Both the position numbers and the translations under genes were made by a program. Below the pieces are notes generated by a model, which searched no databases, was not told where the DNA came from, and saw nothing but the letters and a program-made list of their open reading frames with translations. Positions 53,073-61,881 of a stretch of 61,983 bases of DNA are shown here, piece by piece; position 1 is the stretch's first letter, and the number at the start of each line of letters is the position of its first letter. Source of the stretch: Candidatus Sulfotelmatobacter kueseliae (GTDB lineage: Bacteria; Acidobacteriota; Terriglobia; Terriglobales; Acidobacteriaceae); the NCBI GenBank assembly GCA_900290255.1, contig OMOD01000101.1, forward strand, positions 48,548-110,530. The letters run 5' to 3'.

Positions 53073-53560
53073 TGGTTAAGTGGCAAGAGAGCCTGGCAGG
53101 CCGACTCGCTGGCGAGCGCGGCGCCCACGGGCTGTACGCGAACCACCGCATCTTCAAACGAGCAGAAGCCGCGGATACCGGTCTGGTTGGGGGTGACCGG
53201 AGACGCTGTGGCGTAATAGATAGTGGCGGGGGGACCACCCGCGCCAGTCGCAGCGAAAGCATAGCCGCTCTTGACGCCGGCAGATAGCACGCTGTCAATC
53301 AAGCAGGCCGCGGTCGAGAGCGGGGCGCAAGGAGCGACGCCACCGAGGGCCGACAGAGTAGCGGCAAAGCCGACGGTGGGATAACTGGTGTTGTAGGTAA
53401 TCATCGCCGTATTGATGGTACGGATGGAGGCGACAGCAGACGACTCGTTAGCCGCCATGCGGGCGCGCAGCAAGTTCGGAATAGCGATAGCTGCGATGAT
53501 CAGGATGATAGCCACCACGATCAGCAGCTCAATCAGTGAGAAACCCTTCTGTTTCCGCAT
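53069..53560 (-). CDS. Type IV pilin-like protein 2
   Basis: From the ATG at 53560 (GAGGGGA upstream) the product has 163 residues. The leader is MRKQKG, cleaved at G6/F7, and the mature N-terminus is FSLIELLIVVAIILIIAAIA with Glu5. The head has Cys in PCAPLSTAAC and FCSFE...SAC, aligned with pilin 1. It is a paralogue of pilin 1, separated from it by the TMTC-like gene. The stop codon is part of the double-hairpin element. Confidence 0.94.
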   Translation of the reverse strand: MRKQKGFSLIELLIVVAIILIIAAIAIPNLLRARMAANESSAVASIRTINTAMITYNTSYPTVGFAATLSALGGVAPCAPLSTAACLIDSVLSAGVKSGYAFAATGAGGPPATIYYATASPVTPNQTGIRGFCSFEDAVVRVQPVGAALASESACQALLPLNQ

Positions 53561-54174
53561 CTCGTTTTTCCCCTCGTGTGTTGAATTTGAATTTGTCTGG
53601 TCACGGATGACGCAGTCGTGCCTGATGGTTGCACTTGCCGGACCAAAGCCGCTAGTTACTTTGGTTTCCACCGATCTCAGAGGAACCACTTTGTTTTCAG
53701 CGTACGTGCAAACGTCGGTCCTTTTGCGTAGCGTCCGAGGGGCAGTGCGCTAGCAAATTGCGGCGGCAGACTGACAAATCGTGTCAGTTTGAAATCGGGG
53801 TCGTTCCGATTTAGAACCGATGTACCGATGTCGGATCGTGCCTTGCGGCGCGGTCGCCGCTCGAGGGATGGAGGCTTTGTGCCCGAAGAAAAGCTGCGTG
53901 TTGGCTGCGTTCTTTCTGGCCTGATCGAGATTGGTCTATCCCCGATGCCGGAGCATGAGCACCACATGCAGCTCGACCCGCAGGATCTTATATCCGTAAG
54001 TAAGGCCACCATCACCCCGGCCCAGGTGTCGCTCGCGTCCCGCCTGTCGGAAAGTGGAACCAAAGTTACTTCCGTGCCGCCGCCCTCATCGCATGCGTTG
54101 AGCAGCCGCCAACTATTCAATATGATCGACGCGGGAAATCTCCACACCCGGAACCGGAAACCCAGGAGCCAATC
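53561..54174. other. Divergent intergenic region between pilin 2 and PAP2 genes
   Basis: The 614 bp include the pilin 2 promoter element at 53630-53645. Open frames on both strands are long but not protein-like: Arg/Ser/Pro-rich, no domain and no good start. I call no gene. Confidence 0.45.
53630..53645 (-). promoter_or_regulatory. Sigma-54-like -24/-12 element upstream of pilin 2
   Basis: On the minus strand TGGTCCGGCAAGTGCA again has GG-N10-GC and the TGCA end. The GC is 71 bp before the ATG, similar to the 61 bp at pilin 1. Confidence 0.5.
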
Positions 54175-55446
54175 GTGAGCGCAGCGGAGCAAACCAACGG
54201 TCCCAGAGTTCGTTGGGTAGACGGCCTGCTGCGAATTCTGCTCGCCACCGGGTTTGGCCTTCTGATTCTTCTGGCTTGGGTCGGATTGCCTTTCGAAGTC
54301 CCGTACATCGGCTTTGGCCTGGCGACCGCCTTCGTGTTTCAAGTTGCGGTGAGGCCGCGTCGCTGGGAACTCCTTGGCGTAGTGCTCGGGGGCACCGCCC
54401 TCGCTTTGTTTGACCAATACATCGTTCATCAGGGAAGCAAACCAGATTTCCAGGTCAGCGCATGCCTTGGCTTTCTGGGGTTGGTCAGTTTCCTGGTCGT
54501 GGGCTTCCGGGCAATTTGGGCCGAAGGCGAAGAGCAACAACAACTCAAGTCAATCTTGATTCCAGCCGCTGCCCTCACCTTTTTCGTTCTTGGGTCGCAG
54601 AGCCTCTTGAACTTGGCCGGCCTCGTCTTCCCCGATACCACAGACCTCTATGCCTACGCCTTTGACGGCAGTTTAGGGTTTCAACCAAGCTTCGTGATGG
54701 GCCGGATCTTCCGCCATTATTCGCTGGTCGGGACAGTCGGATATTTTACGTATTATTCCCTGCCGCTGGGAATGGCTCTGGTCTATGCGGCTCATCTGCG
54801 GCGCAAGAAGACCAAACCATTGTTTATCATCGAGCTCTTTATGACCGCCGGATTACTCGGGTATTTCTTGTACCTGACGTTCCCGGCGACCGGCCCGGTG
54901 TATGTCGCGGGTCCGGAGTTTCCCGGGTCGCCTTTGTCTCTGTCCGACCTGCATGGACTGGTGCTGCGCACGGTGCCCATCAACTGGATGATTCCCCGCA
55001 ACGCCATGCCGTCGCTGCATGTGACGTGGGCATTGCTCATCTGGTTCAACTGCAAACCGCTTTCACGTCTGGCACGCGCGCTGGCATTCACCTTCGTGCT
55101 CACGACCGTTTTCGACACGATGGGAACCGGCGAGCATTACTTCATCGACCTCGTAGTCGCCTTTCCTTTCGCGGTTGCCGTGCAGGCTCTCTGCACCCGC
55201 AGCATCCCCGTACGATCGCGTGCTCGCTTTGCACCGCTGGTGGGGGGCGCCACTGTCACTTTCCTTTGGCTGATCCTGCTCCGCTATGGCACGAGCGTCT
55301 TTCTCATGACGCCTGTCACGCCCTGGGCTTGTGTCATAGCATCCACGGCGCTGGCTGTGCGCTGGATGAAACAGATCCTGTCTGTGGAGACGTTTGAGCG
55401 GCGAAGTTCCGCCGGGAGGGCTCACGCGACCGCGGCAGGACTGTGA
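54175..55446 (+). CDS. PAP2-superfamily membrane phosphatase (inositol-phosphoceramide-synthase-like)
   Basis: The 423-residue protein starts at a GTG with AGGAG upstream. After about eight hydrophobic segments the phosphatase motifs appear as FPATGPVYVAG, MPSLHVTWALLIW (His282) and TGEHYFIDLVVAFP (His321, Asp325), as in the AUR1/PAP2 branch. These enzymes remove or transfer phosphate groups on lipids, for example recycling of polyprenyl phosphates. It precedes the phosphotransferase gene by 116 bp. The lipid substrate is unknown. Confidence 0.88.
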   Translation: MSAAEQTNGPRVRWVDGLLRILLATGFGLLILLAWVGLPFEVPYIGFGLATAFVFQVAVRPRRWELLGVVLGGTALALFDQYIVHQGSKPDFQVSACLGFLGLVSFLVVGFRAIWAEGEEQQQLKSILIPAAALTFFVLGSQSLLNLAGLVFPDTTDLYAYAFDGSLGFQPSFVMGRIFRHYSLVGTVGYFTYYSLPLGMALVYAAHLRRKKTKPLFIIELFMTAGLLGYFLYLTFPATGPVYVAGPEFPGSPLSLSDLHGLVLRTVPINWMIPRNAMPSLHVTWALLIWFNCKPLSRLARALAFTFVLTTVFDTMGTGEHYFIDLVVAFPFAVAVQALCTRSIPVRSRARFAPLVGGATVTFLWLILLRYGTSVFLMTPVTPWACVIASTALAVRWMKQILSVETFERRSSAGRAHATAAGL

Positions 55447-55562
55447 TGCTTCACAAGGGCACCCCGGTACTGATCCTGGGTGCACGGGTACCTCTGTCAC
55501 TTGTGACTACTCAATGTTCTCCGTAGATTTGAACCACGGTTGTTTGCCAGGGAAAGCAAATT

Positions 55563-58115
55563 GTGAGCATCTCTCTGCCTCAAATCAGAAGCAGCAGCGC
55601 AGGCCTGGGCGGTGAAAGATCGACATCTCCCGATCGGGTCAGGGTTTCATGGCTCGAAGCGGGACAGACGTTCTTTTTCTTCAGCACGCGCCTTGCATTT
55701 GGAGCCTTCCTGCTGCTGACTTCGGTTTACTGCCTTCTGGTGTGGGTACCCTTCTCCTACTTCGGCTTTATTCGCAACCCGCTGGTGAGCTGGATTCCGC
55801 TGTTTGTAAGGCTCCATGGGCTCATGTACGGAATTTTGCTGTGTGCGGTCGCGCTCACACTCATTCCTGATTTGCGCCGCAAACAGACACGAAGAGGGGC
55901 ACTGGGCTTCCTGGTGGTTAATGGAATTGCTCTTGTCTACGTGTGGCGAGGGCACGCACTGGCCAGTCTCCGGCCGGATCTTGAAAGCTACATCTGGAGC
56001 ATGCTTTCTCTGTTTCCCTTGGTGTGCTTGGCGGCCCTCGACCTGTCAGGGGAAAACAATTGGACATCGCGTAAACCGGCGCGCGGCCTTAATCTGGCGC
56101 AAACTGCCCTTGCCGCAGTCGTAGTTGCGGCTGCTTTCGCTGCCACGTCTGTGTGGCGCGGGGCGATGCAAGGAAACGAAGTGTCGCGGAGCCTCGCCCT
56201 CCAGGGTTTCGGTGTCAGCCTGTGCTTTCATTTCGTTATCTTCACCGCGGTGGGATTGATTCTGGGTTTCATCAAGTGGGCAACCAGCCGAACCGCATGG
56301 CCCGGGCTGCTGAACTTCGTGCTCACGCGAGCTTTTGCCTGGTGGGTGTGTTTCCAGCTGCTGCGCACGATGATTCTTCCGACGATTTCTTTCGAGGGGA
56401 CACAGGCCAACATTCTTGCCGCAGTGTTCTCGTTCGTGGTCGTGCTGTTTGCCACGGGGCTTGCCGCGAGATTGCGAGCCGCGGGTTCATGCGGGGAGCT
56501 TCCTGTTGTGCGGGCTGCGGCTCCCGTATGGCTGTGGGGATTCGCTGCAGTGGGTCTGGTTGTTGCCGCATACGGCATTCCTGTTCTGTTGGGAAAAACC
56601 GATTGGGATTTTGTGCTGCAGAGAGTCGCCGTAATCGCAGTGTGGTTGCTGGTTCTCGAAACGATTGGCTGGACTGGCTTCCGTGTACGAGGCAGAACTG
56701 CATCGATCGCGCTAGTCCTTGTACTCACCTGTGCCAGCGCAGGATTTGTAAGCTGCGCCAGGTTGACGCTCTACAGCCCTGATCCATCGCCCAAGTGGCA
56801 AGGAGCTCTGGAGGACTACGCCGGCGTGGACATCTCCTTCAAGACGGCGTATGCCCTGCTCTCTCGCCCCATGGACAACAAGGCATACCGGCAGTTCTAC
56901 GAATTCCTCAAGCAGAATACGAACTTGAGCCACAGTAGCGTGGTGGGGCCAGCCGACGTCGGTCTGGTTTCCGATCTCGGACCCACACCGGGAGTCAAGC
57001 CGAACATTTTCGTTTTCGTGATCGACAGCCTGCGCCAGGACTACGTTTCACCGTACAATCCCGCGGTTGACTACACGCCAGAGATCGATCGCTTCGCACG
57101 CGACAGTATTGTGCTGAAAAGCGCCTATACGCGTTACGGCGGCACCGCGCTTTCCGAGCCTGCCATTTGGGTTGGCGCCATGCAACTGCACAAGCAGTAC
57201 ATCGAGCCTTTCTATCCCATGAACAACCTCCAGAGACTGCTGGAGACGGACGGATATCAAAGCTACATCAGTGTCGATCCCATCGTTCGGATGATGCTCG
57301 AGCCCTCTTCTTCGATCACGGAACTGGATCATGACAGCAAATCCTGGGCCGAACTGGACTTCATTCCGACCTTGAAGGAACTGGAGGCGAAGATTGATTC
57401 GCGACCCGAGCGGAAGAAACCAATCTTCGCCTACACTCAACCGCAGAACGTGCACACGCTGACGCTCGAGCGCTCCAAGATCAAAGGCGGCCGGAAGGCG
57501 GTGAGCATTTATGAGTTGCGCAGGATGGATGCGGCGTTCGGCGAATTTCTCGACTTCCTGCGGCAGCGCGGTCTTTACGACAACAGCATCATCGTTCTGA
57601 CCGCCGACCACGGAGACTCCTATGGCGAGTTTGGCCGGTGGGGACACTCTGATTTCCTGTTTCCCGAGGTCATTCGCATTCCGCTGATCGTTCATCTGCC
57701 GCCACAAATGCGCGAGCGGCTGGTCTGGGATCCAAATGAGCCCGCATTTACGACCGACATTACCCCCAGTTTGTACTACCTGCTGGGGCATCGGCCAATC
57801 ATCAACAACGAGTTGTTCGGACGTCCTCTGTTCACTGAGACCCCGCAGGAACGATTGGCGTACAAGCGTTCCCAGTATCTGATTGTCTCCAGCTATGCGG
57901 CGGTGTATGCGATCCTCAGCGGTGACGGACGTTCCCTATTCATCTGCGATGCGGTGAATTCAAAGAACTACTACTACAACCTGGTCGAAGATCCTGCCGG
58001 CGCCCACAATCATGTGACGATTCAGTTACAGAATGAGAACGAGGCCCTGATCCGCCACGATGTGGGAATGATCGACGACTTCTACGGTTGGCATTCCTCC
58101 CAGAGCGAGAGATAA
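55563..58115 (+). CDS. LtaS/EptA-like membrane phosphotransferase (sulfatase fold)
   Basis: The 850-residue protein starts at a GTG. About ten membrane helices span roughly residues 30-410, followed by an alkaline-phosphatase/sulfatase-fold domain. Metal and nucleophile residues are Asp488 (FVFVIDSLRQDYVSP), probably Thr528 in YGGTALSEPAIW, and Asp682-His683 in LTADHGDSYGEFGRWGHSD. A Thr nucleophile, not Cys/Ser-xPxR, is the LtaS/EptA pattern, enzymes that move phosphoglycerol or phosphoethanolamine onto envelope molecules. True sulfatase activity is unlikely. Acceptor and donor are unknown. Confidence 0.85.
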   Translation: MSISLPQIRSSSAGLGGERSTSPDRVRVSWLEAGQTFFFFSTRLAFGAFLLLTSVYCLLVWVPFSYFGFIRNPLVSWIPLFVRLHGLMYGILLCAVALTLIPDLRRKQTRRGALGFLVVNGIALVYVWRGHALASLRPDLESYIWSMLSLFPLVCLAALDLSGENNWTSRKPARGLNLAQTALAAVVVAAAFAATSVWRGAMQGNEVSRSLALQGFGVSLCFHFVIFTAVGLILGFIKWATSRTAWPGLLNFVLTRAFAWWVCFQLLRTMILPTISFEGTQANILAAVFSFVVVLFATGLAARLRAAGSCGELPVVRAAAPVWLWGFAAVGLVVAAYGIPVLLGKTDWDFVLQRVAVIAVWLLVLETIGWTGFRVRGRTASIALVLVLTCASAGFVSCARLTLYSPDPSPKWQGALEDYAGVDISFKTAYALLSRPMDNKAYRQFYEFLKQNTNLSHSSVVGPADVGLVSDLGPTPGVKPNIFVFVIDSLRQDYVSPYNPAVDYTPEIDRFARDSIVLKSAYTRYGGTALSEPAIWVGAMQLHKQYIEPFYPMNNLQRLLETDGYQSYISVDPIVRMMLEPSSSITELDHDSKSWAELDFIPTLKELEAKIDSRPERKKPIFAYTQPQNVHTLTLERSKIKGGRKAVSIYELRRMDAAFGEFLDFLRQRGLYDNSIIVLTADHGDSYGEFGRWGHSDFLFPEVIRIPLIVHLPPQMRERLVWDPNEPAFTTDITPSLYYLLGHRPIINNELFGRPLFTETPQERLAYKRSQYLIVSSYAAVYAILSGDGRSLFICDAVNSKNYYYNLVEDPAGAHNHVTIQLQNENEALIRHDVGMIDDFYGWHSSQSER

Positions 58116-58195
58116 GAGACGCGAACCCGGACAACTGACTCTGCGGCAGCCTGCGCCTTCGTCCCTGTCACCTGTATCTAACCCAAGGACAGTAT

Positions 58196-58214
58196 CCCCG
58201 CGGAGCACGCGGGG
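58196..58214. repeat. Small GC-rich hairpin
   Basis: CCCCGCG/CGCGGGG with loop GAGCA lies between the phosphotransferase and TMTC-like genes. No T-run follows. Confidence 0.5.
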
Positions 58215-58371
58215 AGCGTGCCTGCGCTCAGTAGGACCTGGGGACTGCATGGTCACGCGGTAAAGACACGCTTCGCAGCCGAGTTACGAAAGTATTGTGC
58301 AACTGTCGGCGAGAATCTGAGGGGAAATCAGGCAAAGCTATAATTCGGTTTCCAGAATCGGGGGTGGTCCT

Positions 58372-60270
58372 TTGTCGTCGTCAGGCAAGCTTCGCAGGCA
58401 GCAGAAAATTGAATCAGCTTCGGAGAAGAGCGGCGCGGCTTTTTCTCCGCAGAAGAACGTGTTTATTGCATGCCTGGCGCTGGTGGTAGCGACCCTGGCT
58501 TTCTACAATCCCGTGGCGCATTGCGGATTTGTGTATTCCGATGACATCGCGTACGTAACGGGAACCCAGCACGTGCGTGCCGGACTGACCTGGGCCACGG
58601 TGGAGTGGGCATTTGGTGCGATTCACACTGGCTTCTGGCATCCGCTGACCTGGCTTTCGCATGCGCTGGACTGCCAGGTGTTCGGGCTGAATGCGGCAGG
58701 GCACCATTACGTAAGCCTTCTGCTGCACACGGCAAGTGCGGTTCTGCTGTTTCTCATCTTGCTCGAGGCTACGGGTGCGGGGTGGCCGAGCCTGGTGATC
58801 GCGGCGCTGTTTGCCTCGCATCCGGAGAACGTGGAGTCGGTGGCCTGGGCCTCGGAGAGGAAGAATGTGCTCAGCATGTTCTTTTTTCTGTGGGCTCTGT
58901 GGGCCTATGGCCGGTATGTGAAGCGGGGAGGAATTCGCCGGTACGTTGGGGTGGTATCGCTATTTGCTCTGGGGCTGATGGCCAAGCCGCAGATCATCAC
59001 GCTGCCCTTTGTGTTGCTGCTGTGGGATTACTGGCCTTTGGGCAGCATGTTCTCCACGCCGTCGAACGTTGAAGGAGCGAGCACCCCACGATCGTTTACC
59101 TATCTGGTCAAGGAGAAAGTGCCGTTATTTCTTCTCGCCGCAGTGTGCTCCGTAGTCACCGTAATTGCGCAGCGCCAGGAAAGCGCGCTGCGGACGCTGG
59201 GCGAGTATTCGTTTTCGGCGCGCATGGGGAATGCCATCGTAAGTTACGCGCGCTATATCGGCCACACGTTGTGGCCGACGAGGCTGGCTCCGATCTATCC
59301 GCACACGGGCGTTCCTCCGATGAGCCAGATTGCCGCAGCAGCTGTGCTGCTCGTGCTGGTGACGGCGGTGGTGATCTGGCGGCGCGACCTGCGGTATCTG
59401 CCGGTGGGATGGTTCTGGTTCCTGGGAACGCTCGTACCGGTGATCGGTATCGTGCAGACAGGCGAACAGGCCATGGCGGACCGATATGCCTATCTGCCGA
59501 TGATTGGTCTCTTCCTGATGCTGGTATGGCCAATCGCCGCGGCGGTCGAGGCCAAGCACATCGCGAAGGTGTGGGCGGCGGTTCCGGCCTTGATGGTGTT
59601 GGTGACGCTGGGGGTGCTCACCTATCTCCAACTCGCTCACTGGCACGATGGCGAGACGTTATGGAGATATACGATCGGGGTCACCGAGCGCAATTATCTG
59701 GCGCACGATAATCTCGCCATGGTGCTGGATGGCGAGGGACGACCGGACGAAGCGATCAGCGAATTTCTGGTTTCGGAACAGTACCACCGGTATCCGCCGG
59801 ATCAGCTTTTGAAAATCGGTCTGTACGAACAACGCAACGGGCATTTTCAGGGCGCGATCGAGCAGTACCAGAAGGTTTCCGGGAGCGCTGCTGACGCAAA
59901 ACTGCGCGCCGCAGCCTGGAGCCAGACCGGTTCAGCGTACATCCAGATGGGAGAGTTCGAGCAGGCCAGGAAGAGCTACGAGAACGGGCTGCAGGCAAAT
60001 CCCAATGACCCGCCGTCACTGGTAGGCAGCGCGATGCTGGCTGAGCGCGACGGCAATTTCTCTGAGGCGGTCATGCGCTTGAATCAGGCCATGAAAGTTG
60101 AACCCAGCGGTGTCGGCTATCTCCTGCTGGCTGACGCTTTGCGTCACGCCGGCCGTTTTCAGGAGGCGCAGGCCGCCGAGGATCTGGCGGGGAAGATATC
60201 TCCCAATCTCGATCAGGCCAGAAAAACCGCAGCTGATACCCAGGTGTTCTTCGGTTACAAAGCGCGCTGA
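58372..60270 (+). CDS. TMTC-like GT-C membrane glycosyltransferase with TPRs, copy 2
   Basis: The 632-residue protein starts at a TTG (GGGTGG upstream). It matches copy 1 along its length: Asp57-Asp58 in YSDDIAYVTG, WHPLTWLSHALDCQV, LNAAGHHYVSLLLHTA, SHPENVESVAWASERKNVLS, and LPFVLLLWDYWPLG. The TPR part runs from about residue 440. Copy 1 and copy 2 are paralogues that flank the PAP2 and phosphotransferase genes. Predicted activity is sugar transfer from a polyprenyl carrier to proteins. The acceptor may be the pilins or another surface protein. Confidence 0.88.
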   Translation: MSSSGKLRRQQKIESASEKSGAAFSPQKNVFIACLALVVATLAFYNPVAHCGFVYSDDIAYVTGTQHVRAGLTWATVEWAFGAIHTGFWHPLTWLSHALDCQVFGLNAAGHHYVSLLLHTASAVLLFLILLEATGAGWPSLVIAALFASHPENVESVAWASERKNVLSMFFFLWALWAYGRYVKRGGIRRYVGVVSLFALGLMAKPQIITLPFVLLLWDYWPLGSMFSTPSNVEGASTPRSFTYLVKEKVPLFLLAAVCSVVTVIAQRQESALRTLGEYSFSARMGNAIVSYARYIGHTLWPTRLAPIYPHTGVPPMSQIAAAAVLLVLVTAVVIWRRDLRYLPVGWFWFLGTLVPVIGIVQTGEQAMADRYAYLPMIGLFLMLVWPIAAAVEAKHIAKVWAAVPALMVLVTLGVLTYLQLAHWHDGETLWRYTIGVTERNYLAHDNLAMVLDGEGRPDEAISEFLVSEQYHRYPPDQLLKIGLYEQRNGHFQGAIEQYQKVSGSAADAKLRAAAWSQTGSAYIQMGEFEQARKSYENGLQANPNDPPSLVGSAMLAERDGNFSEAVMRLNQAMKVEPSGVGYLLLADALRHAGRFQEAQAAEDLAGKISPNLDQARKTAADTQVFFGYKAR

Positions 60271-60357
60271 AAGCGGCACTTTGAGTGTAAACGCGATATT
60301 TCAACGGTGGGGAAGAACAGATTCGCGACCAAGCGAATGGTTGGCACTTGGAGTCAA

Positions 60358-60705
60358 TCAGTGAAGATTCAGCTGGTTCCCTATTGTTATGAACAGATAC
60401 GCCAACAAACAAACGGATATTTTCGCCGCAGCTTCAATCTTCGTCCTCCTGGCAGCAGATTTAAAATCAACAAGCAAAAGCTCACAGGCTACGACAATTA
60501 CAAGGAAAACAAATCCGGCGTGGATCCATGCAATTATCAACGGAAACAGCAGATAGATGAACTGGAGACCCTGCCAGTCCGGGAGAAGGTGCCAGTGCTC
60601 CAACAGTACGTATGGCATCACGATAAAGATGATGAGTGCAGCGGAGACAGCCAAAAGAAGCGTAACGGAATGTAGAAAGCGCACCAGACTCTTTTCAACG
60701 TTCAT
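60358..60705 (-). CDS. Small membrane protein, function unknown
   Basis: From the ATG at 60705 the product has 115 residues and three hydrophobic segments (VTLLLAVSAALIIFIVMPYV, LIIAWIHAGFVFLVIVVACE and the C-terminal KISVCLLAYLFITIGNQ). Lys-Arg-rich FKSAARRTKIEAAAK separates the last two. No family is recognised. Convergent with the TMTC-like gene. Confidence 0.65.
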   Translation of the reverse strand: MNVEKSLVRFLHSVTLLLAVSAALIIFIVMPYVLLEHWHLLPDWQGLQFIYLLFPLIIAWIHAGFVFLVIVVACELLLVDFKSAARRTKIEAAAKISVCLLAYLFITIGNQLNLH

Positions 60706-60898
60706 GGCTATCTCTACAAATTCGCCGTCGTGGCAACTCAATGATTGATGGAGACCCGACGGTGCTGAAAGATAACTGGCGTAACCAGGCCATAGCGCAA
60801 GCTTGCGCCTTCTCTTCGCCTTTTTTCAGGTCGATGAGTGCTAACGCGATGTTACGTCAACGGTCCAAAACCCCATTCGATAGACGCCGTTCCGTTCT

Positions 60899-61108
60899 TC
60901 ACCTCTTTGACCATAGCAGCCAAAGTCCTAGTGCAGTCGGGGCAATCCAACCGAAGAAAAGTATCGGCAGCATCACACGGAAAACTCTTGCGACTGTGTC
61001 AGGGTCTAGGGCACCCTTCGGCCAAAAGGATGCATAGCCAGTCCTACGAAGAAGGACCGACAAAGTCAGCCACAACGCGCCAAATGCTAGGAATAGATAT
61101 GCTTTCAC
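60899..61108 (-). CDS. Small two-helix membrane protein
   Basis: The 69-residue product starts at a GTG with GAAGGCGG upstream. Two hydrophobic helices (AYLFLAFGALWLTLSVLL and VMLPILFFGWIAPTALGLWL) flank a short polar loop with WPKGALDPDTVARVFR. No family is recognised. A longer plus-strand frame over the same DNA is rejected. Confidence 0.65.
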   Translation of the reverse strand: MKAYLFLAFGALWLTLSVLLRRTGYASFWPKGALDPDTVARVFRVMLPILFFGWIAPTALGLWLLWSKR

Positions 61109-61130
61109 ATTGGGCCGCCTTCACAAACCT

Positions 61131-61156
61131 TTGGGACAATCTAGCATTTGTCCCAA
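61131..61156. promoter_or_regulatory. Interrupted palindrome TTGGGACAA-N8-TTGTCCCAA
   Basis: Perfect 9-bp arms (61131-61139 and 61148-61156) lie 22 bp upstream of the minus-strand small membrane gene and about 210 bp before the GNAT gene. It fits a repressor operator; a hairpin is also possible. Confidence 0.5.
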
Positions 61157-61368
61157 TGCTGACGCTATCGGGCCTTTGCGCTCAGAACCGGACTGTCATA
61201 CAGAATGTCGATCTGCCGCCAGTTCTCAAGGCCAGAATTCTTGGCATTCTCGTACATCGGGATCGGGCTGGTCGAAAAGGCCCATTACTGCCTCGCCCCG
61301 GTCTCTGGGTGAGTGACGCGATTTCATGCCAGTTATCGCTCCCCAACTCCCCCGTCTTATCATTGGAC

Positions 61369-61881
61369 GTGCTGATCCGCCCCGAAACGCCGGACGACTA
61401 TGCTGCCATCAGGGAGGTGAACCTCGCTGCATTCGGTTCGCCGCTCGAAGCCGCACTGGTTGAACGGCTGCGAGACGACGGGCTGGTCATCGCGTCGTTG
61501 GTTGCGGTCGATGACGCAGGTCAGGTTGTTGGGCACATCCTGTTCAGTCCTGTGATGATTATGACCACCAAGGGCGACCAGATGCAGGTCGCTTCACTTG
61601 CGCCGATGTCCGTTCTTCCTTCGCATCAGCGCAGGGGAATCGGCTCGATGCTGGTCGAGCATGGAATCGAGGTGTGCAGACGGGCTCACTACCGTGCCAT
61701 CGTCTTGGTTGGCCATCCCAGCTACTATCCGCGTTTCGGTTTCACGCACGCGCTCGTCGCCGGGCTGAAAAACCCGTTTGCTGCCGATGAAGCCTTCATG
61801 GGGTTGGAATTGGTTCGAGGCGCTCTGTCGGACATCAAGGGGCGTGTTGTCTACCCTGAGGCGTTCAACCAGTTCTCCTAA
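61369..61881 (+). CDS. GNAT-family N-acetyltransferase (YhbS-like)
   Basis: From a GTG at 61369 the product has 170 residues and begins MLIRPETPDDYAAIREVN, the usual GNAT start; a TTG two codons earlier is the alternative. The acetyl-CoA site is VASLAPMSVLPSHQRRGIG (R/Q-x-x-G-x-G/A pattern), followed by SMLVEHGIEVC and VLVGHPSYYPRFGF. It acetylates an amine from acetyl-CoA; the substrate is unknown. No strong ribosome site is seen. Confidence 0.88.
   Translation: MLIRPETPDDYAAIREVNLAAFGSPLEAALVERLRDDGLVIASLVAVDDAGQVVGHILFSPVMIMTTKGDQMQVASLAPMSVLPSHQRRGIGSMLVEHGIEVCRRAHYRAIVLVGHPSYYPRFGFTHALVAGLKNPFAADEAFMGLELVRGALSDIKGRVVYPEAFNQFS

Noticed and set aside
53789-54178. Plus-strand 129-codon frame overlapping the PAP2 start
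   Set aside because: Arg/Ser/Pro-rich, no domain and no good ribosome site; its end overlaps the PAP2 gene only by chance of frame.
53677-54543. Minus-strand 288-codon frame opposite the PAP2 gene
   Set aside because: Runs antisense to the well-supported PAP2 gene and has low-complexity, charged composition.
60838-61360. Long N-terminal extension of the acetyltransferase frame
   Set aside because: The extension is not GNAT-like and covers a better small membrane gene on the other strand; the protein family starts at the GTG at 61369.
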